Source: Paenibacillus beijingensis (lineage in GTDB: Bacteria; Bacillota; Bacilli; Paenibacillales; Paenibacillaceae). Taken from it: a DNA stretch of 64,000 nucleotides. The notes under the pieces are model-generated. The model worked only from the letters and a program-made list of their open reading frames with translations. It was not told where the DNA came from and did no database searches. The first letter of the stretch is position 1; each line of letters starts with the position of its first letter. Positions 8,048 through 16,979 of the stretch are shown here, piece after piece. The DNA lies in the NCBI RefSeq assembly GCF_000961095.1, contig NZ_CP011058.1, forward strand, positions 2,628,501-2,692,500, given 5' to 3'. The position numbers and the translations under genes were made by a program.

Positions 8048-8851
8048 GTGAACATGACATCTTTTGACGCTTATTGCTTTGATTTGGACGGAACGATCTT
8101 CGTCGGCGATACGCTCCTTGCAGATGTGCAGCAAACGATATCGGAACTACGCGGGCGGGGAAAGAAGATTTTGTTTCTGACGAATACATCCGTCCAGACG
8201 CGTCAGGATTGTCAGAAGCGGCTCGCGCGGATGAAGCTCTTCTGCAGCATCGAGGAGATCTTAACGGCATTATATGTGACGGGATTATATTTCAAGGAAA
8301 ATGTTCCGCACGCCAGATTGCTGCTGCTGGGCGAGGCGGCAATGGAAGAGGAACTGCGGCAGTTTGAACTGCAGACAACCGACGATCCGCTCGATGCGAC
8401 TCATGTTCTGGTCGGCATGGACCGCCACTTTACGTATGACAAGCTGAAGCGCGGGATGACGGCCATTCGCGGCGGGGCGAAGCTCGTTGCCGTCAATCCC
8501 GATCCGGTATGCCCGGTTCCGGGAGGCTTCATTCCGGATACGTGGCCGATCGTGAAGGCGCTTGAAGCAGCCGGCGGCGTGAGGGCGCATCTGGTCATCG
8601 GCAAGCCGTCGGTCAACATGGCGAAGCTGGCGCTGCGCCGGCTCGGAGTTTCGGGCGGCAGGTGTTTGATGGTGGGCGACCGCCTCGATACGGACGTGCT
8701 GATGGGTCTGAACGGCGGCATGCAGACGGCGCTTGTACTGACCGGCGTCGCGGCAAAGGAAGATATCGTCCGAATGGACATTACGCCTCATTATGTCATT
8801 GATACATTGGCTGAACTGATCGCGCCGAAACCGGCGGTAACGCTCGAATGA
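8048..8851 (+). CDS. HAD-IIA family sugar/glycerol phosphatase (NagD/AraL-like)
   Basis: A 267-residue phosphatase. The start is the GTG at 8048, with AAGGAG 12 bases upstream; an earlier in-frame ATG at 7961 lies in the loop of the leader terminator and can be excluded. HAD motifs in order: FDLDGTIFVGD (nucleophile Asp), LFLTNTS, IGKPS (Lys) and MVGDRLDTDV (acidic pair). Family members hydrolyse small phosphates such as glycerol-3-phosphate, p-nitrophenyl phosphate or sugar phosphates. Its position behind glpP and before a phosphodiesterase and an importer suggests action on imported glycerol phosphates. Confidence 0.88.
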   Translation: MNMTSFDAYCFDLDGTIFVGDTLLADVQQTISELRGRGKKILFLTNTSVQTRQDCQKRLARMKLFCSIEEILTALYVTGLYFKENVPHARLLLLGEAAMEEELRQFELQTTDDPLDATHVLVGMDRHFTYDKLKRGMTAIRGGAKLVAVNPDPVCPVPGGFIPDTWPIVKALEAAGGVRAHLVIGKPSVNMAKLALRRLGVSGGRCLMVGDRLDTDVLMGLNGGMQTALVLTGVAAKEDIVRMDITPHYVIDTLAELIAPKPAVTLE

Positions 8852-8887
8852 CGAAAGTTAAAACCTTTTTCAAGGAGGAGAACGGAT

Positions 8888-9724
8888 ATGAAATTGATGG
8901 TGATGGGGGATTTTCATTATTCGTGTATGGCGGAAGGCACGGAGGAAATGCGCGCGGCGCGGGATTATGCATACTCCCGGATGCTTGCCGGCTTCTTCCA
9001 ACACGAGGCCGATTACTACATCTCGCTCGGGGATTTCACGAATGAAGGTGTTCCGGAGGAGTTCGAGGATCTGTACGCGCGAATCGGCAATCATGGGGGC
9101 CGCTTTGTTCATGTGCTAGGCAACCACGATACGTACTCCATTCCGAAAGCCGATATTTTGGCGATTACCGGACAGAAGCGTTATCACGCCATTAATACGC
9201 CGGACGCGATGCTGATTTTTCTCGATACGACCAAAGAAATGAATAAGGAAGATTGGGGCGGGGAAATCGACGGCGTGCAGCTGGAATGGCTGCGGGAGAT
9301 GCTGCGCCAGTCGGGAGAAAAGCCGGCCTTCGTATTCGCCCATCACCCGGTATACGACACGACCGCCCGTTCCACGATCGATAAGCTGTCCGTTCATCCT
9401 TCGATCGACCTCAAGTCGGTTCTGAATACAAAGCAAGGCGAAGGTTTTTATTTCTGCGGCCATAATCATACCCATTCGATCGTCCGGCAGGACCGGTGGC
9501 ATTATGTTCAGACGGCCGCCTGCCTCGACATTCCCGCATTCCGCACGGTCGAGATGCAGGATGGACAAGTCCGGATCGGACTGCTGCCCATTGAAGAGGA
9601 TCTGCTGACCGATCATATTTCCAGGTTTCACAAGAAGATGCGGGGCTTTCAGCCTTTCCCGGAAGCGCTTGGCACGGAGACCGATTGGTCGCTCACCGTC
9701 GATCTGCTGAAGCCGGCGCAATAA
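8888..9724 (+). CDS. Calcineurin-like metallophosphoesterase
   Basis: A 278-residue enzyme with an ideal AAGGAGGAG site before ATG. All metal-binding blocks are present in order: GDFHYS, SLGDFTNE, LGNHDTY, FAHHPVY and GHNHTHS. The initial motif has Asp-Phe-His. There is no signal peptide, so it is cytosolic. The class III phosphodiesterase group contains CpdA and the glycerophosphodiesterase GpdQ. Position between a glycerol-phosphate-type phosphatase and a Ugp-like importer points to glycerophosphodiester hydrolysis, though cyclic nucleotides remain possible. Confidence 0.88.
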   Translation: MKLMVMGDFHYSCMAEGTEEMRAARDYAYSRMLAGFFQHEADYYISLGDFTNEGVPEEFEDLYARIGNHGGRFVHVLGNHDTYSIPKADILAITGQKRYHAINTPDAMLIFLDTTKEMNKEDWGGEIDGVQLEWLREMLRQSGEKPAFVFAHHPVYDTTARSTIDKLSVHPSIDLKSVLNTKQGEGFYFCGHNHTHSIVRQDRWHYVQTAACLDIPAFRTVEMQDGQVRIGLLPIEEDLLTDHISRFHKKMRGFQPFPEALGTETDWSLTVDLLKPAQ

Positions 9725-9761
9725 CGTTAGAGCAGCTGAAACGAACAAAGGGGTGACGAAG

Positions 9762-10832
9762 ATGGCACAAATCACATTGAAACAGGTGGAGAAAAGCTTT
9801 GGCAAGGACCACGTCGTCCGCAGCTTAGACCTGACGATCGAGGACGGCTCGTTTACGGTGCTGGTCGGTCCTTCCGGATGCGGCAAGTCCACAACGCTGC
9901 GGATGATCGCCGGGCTGGAAAAACAGACCGCGGGCGAAATTTGGATCGGCGACCGCTGCGTGAACGGGGTTGAACCGGGAAAGCGCAACGTGGCGATGGT
10001 GTTTCAGAACTATGCGCTGTACCCGATGATGACCGTGAAAGAAAATATCGAGTTCGGGCTGAAAAACCGCAAGGTGCCGAAGGCGGAAAGAGAACGGCTC
10101 ATCGCGGATATTACGGAAATCGTCGGGCTGAGCAGCTATTTGCACAAAAAACCGCAGTCCCTGTCCGGCGGGCAGCGGCAGCGGGTGGCGCTGGCGCGGG
10201 CGATGGTCAAGAAGCCCGACGTCTTCCTGATGGACGAGCCGCTGTCCAATCTGGACGCGAAGCTCAGAAGCCAGATGCGGGCTGAGCTCATTCAGCTGCA
10301 CAAACGGATCGGGACGACCTTTATTTACGTCACCCACGATCAGGTGGAGGCGATGTCGATGGGCGATCGGATCATCATTATGAACGGCGGCATAGTGCAG
10401 CAGTCCGACAGTCCGATGGATATTTACAACGATCCCGCCAACCGGTTTACGGCGGAATTCATCGGCTCGCCGCCGATGAACATGCTCAGCTGCGCCGCCC
10501 TGGGGGGAGGACGGACCGGTTCGGAGCCGGCATACGTCGGTTTCCGGCCCGAGAAGGCCATCATTGAGGACGGAAAGAAGCCGGGCTGCCTCAATTTGAA
10601 AGCCCGGATCGTTACACGGGAGACGCTTGGCGCCGAAATCATCTACCAGCTGCAGTCAAGCGCCGGCAATTTCCATGTGAAAAGCTTTTTAAAGCCGCTT
10701 GAGCTGGCAACGGATGTAACGGTATCGGTTCCGTATGAAGATTTGTATTACTTTGACGGTGACGGGCGCCGGAACCGGGAAGCGGAGGAGCACACCGCGC
10801 CCGAGCTGGCGGCGGGAGGCATGTTCGGATGA
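9762..10832 (+). CDS. ABC transporter ATP-binding protein, UgpC/MalK type
   Basis: A 356-residue cytoplasmic ATPase, starting at the ATG at 9762 behind AAAGGGGTG. Walker A GPSGCGKST, Q loop MVFQNYALYP, signature LSGGQRQR, Walker B VFLMDEPLSNLD and switch His in YVTHDQVEAMSMGD are intact. A C-terminal OB/TOBE-type regulatory domain follows from about residue 235, as in MalK and UgpC, which energise importers for sugars or glycerol-3-phosphate. It overlaps the first permease gene by 4 bases. In many Firmicutes one such ATPase serves several importers, so it may also serve the upstream sugar system. Confidence 0.92.
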   Translation: MAQITLKQVEKSFGKDHVVRSLDLTIEDGSFTVLVGPSGCGKSTTLRMIAGLEKQTAGEIWIGDRCVNGVEPGKRNVAMVFQNYALYPMMTVKENIEFGLKNRKVPKAERERLIADITEIVGLSSYLHKKPQSLSGGQRQRVALARAMVKKPDVFLMDEPLSNLDAKLRSQMRAELIQLHKRIGTTFIYVTHDQVEAMSMGDRIIIMNGGIVQQSDSPMDIYNDPANRFTAEFIGSPPMNMLSCAALGGGRTGSEPAYVGFRPEKAIIEDGKKPGCLNLKARIVTRETLGAEIIYQLQSSAGNFHVKSFLKPLELATDVTVSVPYEDLYYFDGDGRRNREAEEHTAPELAAGGMFG

Positions 10833-11701
10833 TGCGATGGTCCAGCCTCCGTCCTTATGTTATGGTTGCGCCGGCGCTTACCGTTTTTTCGATCTTTTTC
10901 ATCTATCCGATCTTTTACATGATTTATTTGAGCTTTCATTCCTGGGACTTTATCAGTCCGGACAAGAACTTCATCGGCCTCGGCAACTTCGAGGAGCTGT
11001 TCGACAGCCGGGAGTTTATGCAGGTGCTCAGCAATTCATTTCAGTACATGCTGCTGACGGTGTCGCTGACTACGATCCTTTCGCTGCTGCTGGCGCTGTG
11101 GCTGAACCGGAAGGGCATGATCTACGGCTTTGTACAGGGCGCGATTTTCAGTCCGCACATCATTTCGCTCGTATCGGTATCGCTCGTATGGATGTGGCTG
11201 ATGGACCCGAGGTTCGGGCTGCTCAACTGGATTTTCGATACGGTCGGGCTGCCCCGGTCGGAGTGGCTCACCAATCCGAAGAGCGCGCTCTTTTCCCTTG
11301 TGGTTGTAGCCGTCTGGAAAGGACTCGGCTTCAATACGCTCGTGTTTATCGCCGGTCTGCAGAGCATTCCGCCTTATCTGTACGAGGCGGCCGCGCTCGA
11401 CGACTCGCCTCGGCTTACAACCCTTTACCGGATCACGCTGCCCGCGCTGTCGCCGACCTTGTTCTTTCTGACGATCATCAACATGATCGGCTCGTTCCAG
11501 GTGTTTGAGACGATCGCGATTATGACGCAGGGCGGACCGGTGAACTCAACGAATACGCTCGTCTTTTACATTTATCAGTACGGGTTCAAATTTTTCAAAA
11601 TCGGCTATGCTTCCGCAGCGGGCGTCGTGCTGCTTGTCGCCGTCGGCGTGCTGACGCTGCTCTATTTCAAGCTGCTGAGCCGGAAAGTGCATTACCGGTA
11701 G
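10829..11701 (+). CDS. ABC transporter permease, UgpA/MalF type
   Basis: A 290-residue membrane protein with six predicted transmembrane segments, starting at an ATG that overlaps the ATPase stop region. The cytoplasmic EAA loop reads YEAAALDDSPRLTTLYRITLP near residue 190, the contact site for the ATPase. It forms the translocation channel with the permease encoded at 12002. A 300-base spacer with a hairpin separates the two permease genes, which is unusual, as they are normally adjacent and coupled. Confidence 0.92.
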   Translation: MMRWSSLRPYVMVAPALTVFSIFFIYPIFYMIYLSFHSWDFISPDKNFIGLGNFEELFDSREFMQVLSNSFQYMLLTVSLTTILSLLLALWLNRKGMIYGFVQGAIFSPHIISLVSVSLVWMWLMDPRFGLLNWIFDTVGLPRSEWLTNPKSALFSLVVVAVWKGLGFNTLVFIAGLQSIPPYLYEAAALDDSPRLTTLYRITLPALSPTLFFLTIINMIGSFQVFETIAIMTQGGPVNSTNTLVFYIYQYGFKFFKIGYASAAGVVLLVAVGVLTLLYFKLLSRKVHYR

Positions 11702-12001
11702 GCGTGAAAAAGGGCGCTGCGCGGGCGGGTTTGATGCAACCGAATCGCCTCCGTCCCCGGATTCTTGGGTTCGATAACCCCTGACAAGGTTAGAATCCGG
11801 GGCTTCCTTTTACTCAGGAAGTTACCTGACAAACCTATGGAACCATCTTTCAACGGGAGGAACCAAACCTAAACGTTTTCCTGAGCGAGCGGGATAGTAT
11901 CCAAAAGACCGTAAAAACAAGTGTTGTTACGCTCTATAATTTGTTTCCTAAAAAAGGGACGCTGCGCAGCTTGATGGGTCTATTCCAGAAAGGAGGCAAC
12001 T
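11702..12001. repeat. Intergenic spacer with hairpin inside the ABC operon
   Basis: No gene is supported in these 300 bases. A perfect 11-base inverted repeat, CCCCGGATTCT (11755-11765) and AGAATCCGGGG (11792-11802), encloses a smaller GGGTT/AACCC repeat. Its core resembles the palindrome at 2332. Similar strings reading aaaaaggg(a)cgctgcgc occur near both ends (about 11706 and 11952), so the spacer looks like an inserted repeat element. The hairpin lacks a good T run (CTTCCTTTTAC), so it may lower rather than stop downstream transcription. Confidence 0.65.
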
Positions 12002-12829
12002 ATGACACTTGCCAAAACCGCTTCAAAATGGCTGAATACACTCTGTTTGGCAATCCTGGTCGCGATGTTCGTCATTCCGTTCGTATGGATGATTTCGACT
12101 TCGGTCAAATCGTACGGCGAGACGGTGATTTTCCCGCCGAAGTGGATTCCGGACCAGATCCATTGGGAAAATTTCTCGAAGGCTTGGAACTCCGGGCCGT
12201 TCCTGAACTATTTCATGAACAGTCTCATCGTATCCGTCGGCATTTTGCTGCTGCAGCTTGTGACGTGCGTCTCGGCGGCCTATGCGTTTGCAAGGTACCG
12301 TTTCCGGGGAAGCCGGGTGCTGTTCGGCCTGACGATGGTCACGCTGATGATTCCTTCCCAGCTTATCTTTTTGCCGGTGTACCTGCTGCTCAGCAAATGG
12401 GGCATGCTGAACTCGCTTCTCGGTCTTATTCTTCCGTTCTCCTCCAGCGCCTTCGGCATCTTTTTGCTGCGGCAGTCCTTCATGCAGGCGCAGGAGGAAC
12501 TGCTCGAAGCGGCACGGCTGGACGACGCCACGGAATGGAAAATCATTTACCGGATCATGATTCCGCTCGCGCGGCCGACGCTGGTAACTTTTGCCCTGTT
12601 CAGCTTTATCGCTCACTGGAACGATTATTTCTGGCCGCTTGTCATGACGACCACCGATGCGGCCAGGACGCTTCCGATCGGCATTACTAAGTTAAGGGAG
12701 GTGGAAGGCGGCACGGCTTGGCACATTTTGATGGCCGGAAATATGATTCTGGTGATCCCGATTTTAATCGTCTTCTTTTTCGCACAGCGGCAAATCATTA
12801 AAGCGTTCGTTTATTCGGGGGTTAAGTAA
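12002..12829 (+). CDS. ABC transporter permease, UgpE/MalG type
   Basis: A 275-residue membrane protein with six hydrophobic segments and a strong AAAGGAGGC ribosome site. The EAA loop reads LLEAARLDDATEWKIIYRIMIP, typical of MalG/UgpE subunits. It is the partner of the permease at 10829 and is followed 66 bases later by the binding protein gene. Its own strong ribosome site compensates for the loss of coupling across the 300-base spacer. Confidence 0.92.
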   Translation: MTLAKTASKWLNTLCLAILVAMFVIPFVWMISTSVKSYGETVIFPPKWIPDQIHWENFSKAWNSGPFLNYFMNSLIVSVGILLLQLVTCVSAAYAFARYRFRGSRVLFGLTMVTLMIPSQLIFLPVYLLLSKWGMLNSLLGLILPFSSSAFGIFLLRQSFMQAQEELLEAARLDDATEWKIIYRIMIPLARPTLVTFALFSFIAHWNDYFWPLVMTTTDAARTLPIGITKLREVEGGTAWHILMAGNMILVIPILIVFFFAQRQIIKAFVYSGVK

Positions 12830-12895
12830 GTTCATCATTAACGATGTGAAACATTAACGATCTATTAACGATCTAATGGGAGGGTTCATTTTTTC

Positions 12896-14221
12896 ATGAA
12901 AAAAATCGGTTCCATTGCTGCGCTTTTGTCGATCTCGCTGCTCGCCGCTTGCGGCTCCGGCGCGAATTCGGAAACAGGTTCCCAGACTGGCGGCGAAGCC
13001 GCTTCCGCTTCGACCGGTCAAGCTGCGGGCGAGAAGAAAAAAATCGAGCTGACCTACTGGTATTCCTGGGGCGACAAAATCGGCGAAAACAACGAAAACC
13101 TCGTGAAAATGTTCAACGAATCGCAGGATGAAATCGTTGTAAAGGCGGAGTATCAAGGCAGCTACGATGAGCAGAACGCCAAAGCGCAGGCCGCCTTCGC
13201 CGCGGGGAACGCACCGGATGTATGGCAAAATGAAATTTCGTTTATCGGCGTCTTTGCCCAGTCCGGCATGACTCAGGATTTAACGGCGTTCGCCGAGAAG
13301 GACAAGCTTGACCTGAACGATTTCAATCCCGGTCTGATGGGCAATTCGTATGTGGACGGCAAGCTGTACGGGCTGCCTTATCTGCGCAGTACGCCGCTTT
13401 TGTATTTCAACAAGACGCTGCTTAAGGAAGCGGGGCTTGATCCGAACGGACCGAAAAACTGGCAGGAATTCGAGGATTACGCACGCAAGCTGACCGTGAA
13501 GGATAAGCGGGTCGGCATCACCCTGCCGCCGGACATCTGGTTCTATGAAGCGTTTGTCGCGCAAGGCGGCGGCAAGATGATCAGCGAAGACGGCAAAAAA
13601 GCGGAGTTTAACTCTGCGGCCGGCATCGACCCTCTCAAATTGTGGCTCAAGATGAAGAACGAAGGCATTATCAGCATGCCGACGACCGACGACAAGGGCG
13701 CTCTGGCCAAGACCGATTTCCAAAACCAGCGCTCGGCGATGCTGTTCTCCTCTACAGCCGATTTGACGAAGCAGATGCAAGTGGCCCAGGAGAACGGTTT
13801 CGAGCTCGGCGCCGCCTTTATGCCGGCGGGCAAGCAGTACGGCGTGCCGACCGGCGGCTGCAACCTCGTTATGTCCGCCAAGCTGCCGCAGGAGAAGCAG
13901 GAAGCGGCCTGGAAATTCATCAAATGGATGACGGAAAAAGAGCAAACGATCTACGCCAGCTCCTATACCGGCTACTTGCCGAGCCGCCTGTCGGCCGTGG
14001 ACAGCGACGAAATGAAAAAGCTGTATGAGGAAAAACCGCTGTTCAAAATCGCCGTGGACCAGCTGCAGTATGGCCGTCCGCGTCCGATGCTGAAGGTATA
14101 TCCGGAAATCGCGAAAAACATCGTCGACGAAATTTCGCGCGCGGTTGTCGATCCTTCCGTTACGGCCGAAGCGGCGCTTGGCGAAGCGGCAAGCAAAGCC
14201 GATAAGCTTCTGAACCAATAA
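12896..14221 (+). CDS. ABC transporter substrate-binding lipoprotein, family 1
   Basis: A 441-residue exported lipoprotein. The signal peptide MKKIGSIAALLSISLLAAC ends in a lipobox (LAAC) and is followed by a Ser/Gly/Ala-rich linker. The mature domain begins IELTYWYSWGDK and is typical of UgpB/MalE-like family 1 binding proteins. It is the last gene of the operon. Together with GlpP control and two phosphoesterases, glycerol-3-phosphate or a glycerophosphodiester is a plausible ligand, but sequence alone does not separate this from an oligosaccharide. Confidence 0.92.
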   Translation: MKKIGSIAALLSISLLAACGSGANSETGSQTGGEAASASTGQAAGEKKKIELTYWYSWGDKIGENNENLVKMFNESQDEIVVKAEYQGSYDEQNAKAQAAFAAGNAPDVWQNEISFIGVFAQSGMTQDLTAFAEKDKLDLNDFNPGLMGNSYVDGKLYGLPYLRSTPLLYFNKTLLKEAGLDPNGPKNWQEFEDYARKLTVKDKRVGITLPPDIWFYEAFVAQGGGKMISEDGKKAEFNSAAGIDPLKLWLKMKNEGIISMPTTDDKGALAKTDFQNQRSAMLFSSTADLTKQMQVAQENGFELGAAFMPAGKQYGVPTGGCNLVMSAKLPQEKQEAAWKFIKWMTEKEQTIYASSYTGYLPSRLSAVDSDEMKKLYEEKPLFKIAVDQLQYGRPRPMLKVYPEIAKNIVDEISRAVVDPSVTAEAALGEAASKADKLLNQ

Positions 14222-14671
14222 CGGTTCCGCAGCAGACTTCATAAAGAGGCTGTCCCACTAGTGTTCGCATGAATGAACAAGTCCCAAATTTGACTTAAAA
14301 AAGGACCTCCAGTCCCGCCGGCAAAGCGGAGTTGGAGGTCCTGCCTGTTTGGAGTTGGAGGTCCTGCCTCTCTATACCTGCGAATGTGCAGTTATTATCG
14401 GTCGAAATCGCATGTCGAGAGGAAATACCTGCGATCGTACAGGTATTCGAAGCTTTATTGACTGAACGTGAGATTGGGCCGGCAAAAAAAGTATTATTGC
14501 AGGAATTTTTACGTTGTCGATAAACAAAAAGAAAATTGATGTACGAATGCATGTATTTCAAAAATTACTTCTCGGTTATCTACAATCCCGATCCCTGAAT
14601 CGCGCTTCGCTGAAGCTCGTACCGCACGACATGTTTGCCTTTCGCTCCGGCTGCCTCGGGCTACGGTCCGA
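14222..14671. repeat. Noncoding repeat-rich intergenic region
   Basis: No gene is supported. GGACCTCCA (14303-14311) pairs with TGGAGGTCC (14333-14341) behind an A run. A 19-base unit ending in GGTCCTGCCT occurs twice, at 14328-14346 and 14351-14369. A second hairpin, ATACCTG/CAGGTAT, lies at 14425-14446. This looks like an array of dispersed palindromic units that may also end the ABC operon transcript. An open frame at 14332-14523 crosses these repeats and is not credible. Confidence 0.6.
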
Positions 14672-14930
14672 TTAAAGCATCGTCATTTCTTCGCTGTACC
14701 GCCGCAGCCATTGCCGGAAACCGGTGTCATAGGCTTGCGGCTACGCTCTCGATTCGCGTTTCTGGTCAAAATACCGGCCGGTGACGGAATCTAGCCCGGA
14801 CACATTTCGTATGGTTTCTGCCGTGCAGCAGCACGGTGGCGCCCTTTTGCGCCAGGCCGATGGCAGTCTGCTTGCCGGTCCCGTCCGTCGATCCCGTAAC
14901 CATAATGACTTGATCTTCAATCGCTTTCAT
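14672..14930 (-). pseudogene. Decayed short-chain dehydrogenase (SDR) remnant
   Basis: Reading on the minus strand from ATG at 14930, with a G-rich ribosome site, the peptide begins MKAIEDQVIMVTGSTDGTG, an SDR N-terminus with the TGxxxGxG cofactor motif. It runs about 50 residues through GATVLLHGRN and then meets a stop. In another frame, ending with the stop at 14672, the peptide YDTGFRQWLRRYSEEMT resembles the C-terminal helix of retinol-dehydrogenase-like SDRs. Some 200 residues of catalytic core are missing, so this is an internal-deletion remnant. The N-terminal assignment is firm; the C-terminal part is tentative. Confidence 0.65.
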
Positions 14931-14945
14931 CGCATATCCCCCAAG

Positions 14946-16007
14946 CTACGGCTGCAAAATGCAGTATTCGAGCCCGCGGAATTCGGCGGCGCTTGCAATC
15001 GCTTCATTAATTTGCCCGAGCCGGTACGTTTGCGGACGAAAAGCAGCCAGATTCAGGAGGCCGGACTCGATCATGCGGACAATGTCCGCCGGTGCGGAGC
15101 TTGGATACATGGACGAGCCTCTAATGTTGAGCTCCTTCACGAGCGTCGTCAAGTAAGACAGCGGTACATCGGTCGTAAAGCCGCCGACAAATACGGCCGT
15201 TCCGCGCTGTTTGAGCAGGGACAATCCGGTCTCCAGCAGAGTCGGATCGTCGATCAGCCCTACCGCATCGATCAAGGCATCGACCTCTTCGATCCGCTTC
15301 GCGAGCGCCTCCCGGTAATCTTCCGTCTGCACTGGAAGCTGGACGCCGGCGATCCGCTTTGGATCAAGCTCGGTCAATGACTGCAGCACGGACGCATTCC
15401 GGCCTACCGCGTAAATGCGGGCTGCACCCATCGCCATCGCCACGAGCACGGATGCGGTACCTAAATTGCCGGTGGCGCCGTTGATCAGGACGGATTGTCC
15501 GGGCTTAAACTCCGCGCGCAGCAAAGCGCCGTAAGCGATGCATAAATAATACATACACGCCAGCTGCGCGTTATCGTAGCCGCCGATTGAGTCAATCGGG
15601 GTAATGCATTCCACCGGATAGACGGTCTTCTCTGCAAAAGTGCCTTCTTTCCATTGGTTAAGCAGATCGCCGCAATTCGCCGTCATCCCGATCCAGCCTT
15701 TTAAAATGCGCTCCGGGCTTTCAGCGTTGTTTCGGGAGACGATAAGTGGGCTGCAGAACACTTTCTGCCCGACCGCTAAACCGGTAACGTCGTCCGCAGT
15801 GGCTTCCACGGTTCCAATGGCGCAAAGGCCGGGTGTGTACGGCGTCGGAAGCGGGAACGGAAACTGCCCTCCGACGACAAGATGGGTGAACGATAGCACA
15901 TGCGTCGCCAATACGCGCACACGAACGCTGGAGGGCATCAGCATGGGAGGAGAGACTTCGATGACCTCTAGCGGCGATCCTGTTTGATGCAAAACGGCTG
16001 TTTTCAA
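14946..16007 (-). CDS. MDR family NAD(P)-dependent alcohol dehydrogenase / quinone reductase-like
   Basis: A 353-residue medium-chain dehydrogenase. The GroES-like N-terminal domain includes PYTPGLCAIGTV, and the cofactor domain carries LINGATGNLGTASVLVA, a modified GxGxxG Rossmann motif. Structural zinc cysteines are not evident, so it is closer to the zinc-free quinone oxidoreductase branch. It lies just downstream of the SDR remnant start on the same strand; the two may once have formed an operon. The physiological substrate is unknown. Confidence 0.85.
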   Translation of the reverse strand: MKTAVLHQTGSPLEVIEVSPPMLMPSSVRVRVLATHVLSFTHLVVGGQFPFPLPTPYTPGLCAIGTVEATADDVTGLAVGQKVFCSPLIVSRNNAESPERILKGWIGMTANCGDLLNQWKEGTFAEKTVYPVECITPIDSIGGYDNAQLACMYYLCIAYGALLRAEFKPGQSVLINGATGNLGTASVLVAMAMGAARIYAVGRNASVLQSLTELDPKRIAGVQLPVQTEDYREALAKRIEEVDALIDAVGLIDDPTLLETGLSLLKQRGTAVFVGGFTTDVPLSYLTTLVKELNIRGSSMYPSSAPADIVRMIESGLLNLAAFRPQTYRLGQINEAIASAAEFRGLEYCILQP

Positions 16008-16247
16008 AGCGTAGTTCCTCCTTCACGATTGGATTGAAGCGCGGCGGCTGAATCCGTGCACGGGTATATAAGCAGGCAATCCTCTCATGCAGCGGTTGCC
16101 TTTTTGCCGCACTTTTAGGTTAGCCGATATTTCGGATCCTAAGAAGGAGGGCGTTTGTAGCCACATCGTCAATCGTAGTATTGGCACTACCAGGTTCATA
16201 CGAGCGAAGCGGCATTAACGTCCGGCGCTGCTGTTGGCCAAAGCGAT

Positions 16248-16275
16248 AAAAAAACCGTCCGGGAATTCCGGACGG
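16248..16275 (-). terminator. Rho-independent terminator of the ytrA-like operon
   Basis: On the minus strand, CCGTCCGGAATTCCCGGACGG-type complementary arms are followed directly by a T run (plus-strand A run at 16248-16254). It ends the permease gene transcript. Confidence 0.9.
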
Positions 16276-16292
16276 CTTGCCGCACTGGATCA

Positions 16293-16979
16293 TCAAACGG
16301 TGGAGCGCCGAAGCAGCATATAGGACAAAAGGAAGTAGACGGCGGTGAGCGGCGTCAGCCATAAAACAAGTTCGAAGGCGGTGCGGGCGCCGAGCCAGTC
16401 GAAGACGTCGATCCACCATCTGTTCCGCGTCAAGATGAGCGACAGACAAGAGCCGAGGGCGATAATGGCAGCGAAGAAGATCAACAGGCTGTTGCGGCCG
16501 AAGCGCCGAAACATGCTTGCAATGACAAATCCGACAAAAAACAGGTGCAGCAGCAGGAGCAGATGGACCCCCAGCTCCACGAGCGCATTGCCGGCGCTCA
16601 AATACGGCAGGTTGAAAAAATACAGATCGACGCCCCAATGATTCGTCCATTTATCCTCGGCAATCGAAAGGATCGTCATCAGAAGGGAGGTGGCAAGCCC
16701 CATCAGCGCAACCGCCGCCGCCGTCCCCCAAAAGTAATCGGTGCGGCGAACGCTTAAACCAAGCGCGAAGGGAAACGTCTGCGGCAGTACAATCATCCCG
16801 GCGACGAGCACATAGATATGAACCGACGTGAGTCCGCCTGTATATAACGGCTCTTCAAGGAAAGCGCCGACGATCAGATTGACCACAAAGCTGATTGATA
16901 CGACAAAGGACGGAACGAAAAACCATGTCCACTTGTCCCTCAGATGCATCTTGATGACGCTGGCTGTTTTGTTCATCAT
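16293..16979 (-). CDS. ABC transporter membrane subunit (ytr-like operon)
   Basis: A 228-residue hydrophobic protein with about six transmembrane segments and no ATPase motif. It overlaps the upstream ATPase gene by 4 bases, so the two form one transporter. Family resemblance is weak beyond the general ABC-2-like pattern. In ytr-like operons of Bacillus such transporters respond to cell-wall-active compounds; whether that applies here is inferred from operon order only. A strong terminator follows. Confidence 0.8.
   Translation of the reverse strand: MMNKTASVIKMHLRDKWTWFFVPSFVVSISFVVNLIVGAFLEEPLYTGGLTSVHIYVLVAGMIVLPQTFPFALGLSVRRTDYFWGTAAAVALMGLATSLLMTILSIAEDKWTNHWGVDLYFFNLPYLSAGNALVELGVHLLLLLHLFFVGFVIASMFRRFGRNSLLIFFAAIIALGSCLSLILTRNRWWIDVFDWLGARTAFELVLWLTPLTAVYFLLSYMLLRRSTV

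Noticed and set aside
14332..14523. Open frame of 63 codons
   Set aside because: It runs through direct repeats and hairpins, has no ribosome site and no recognisable protein pattern.
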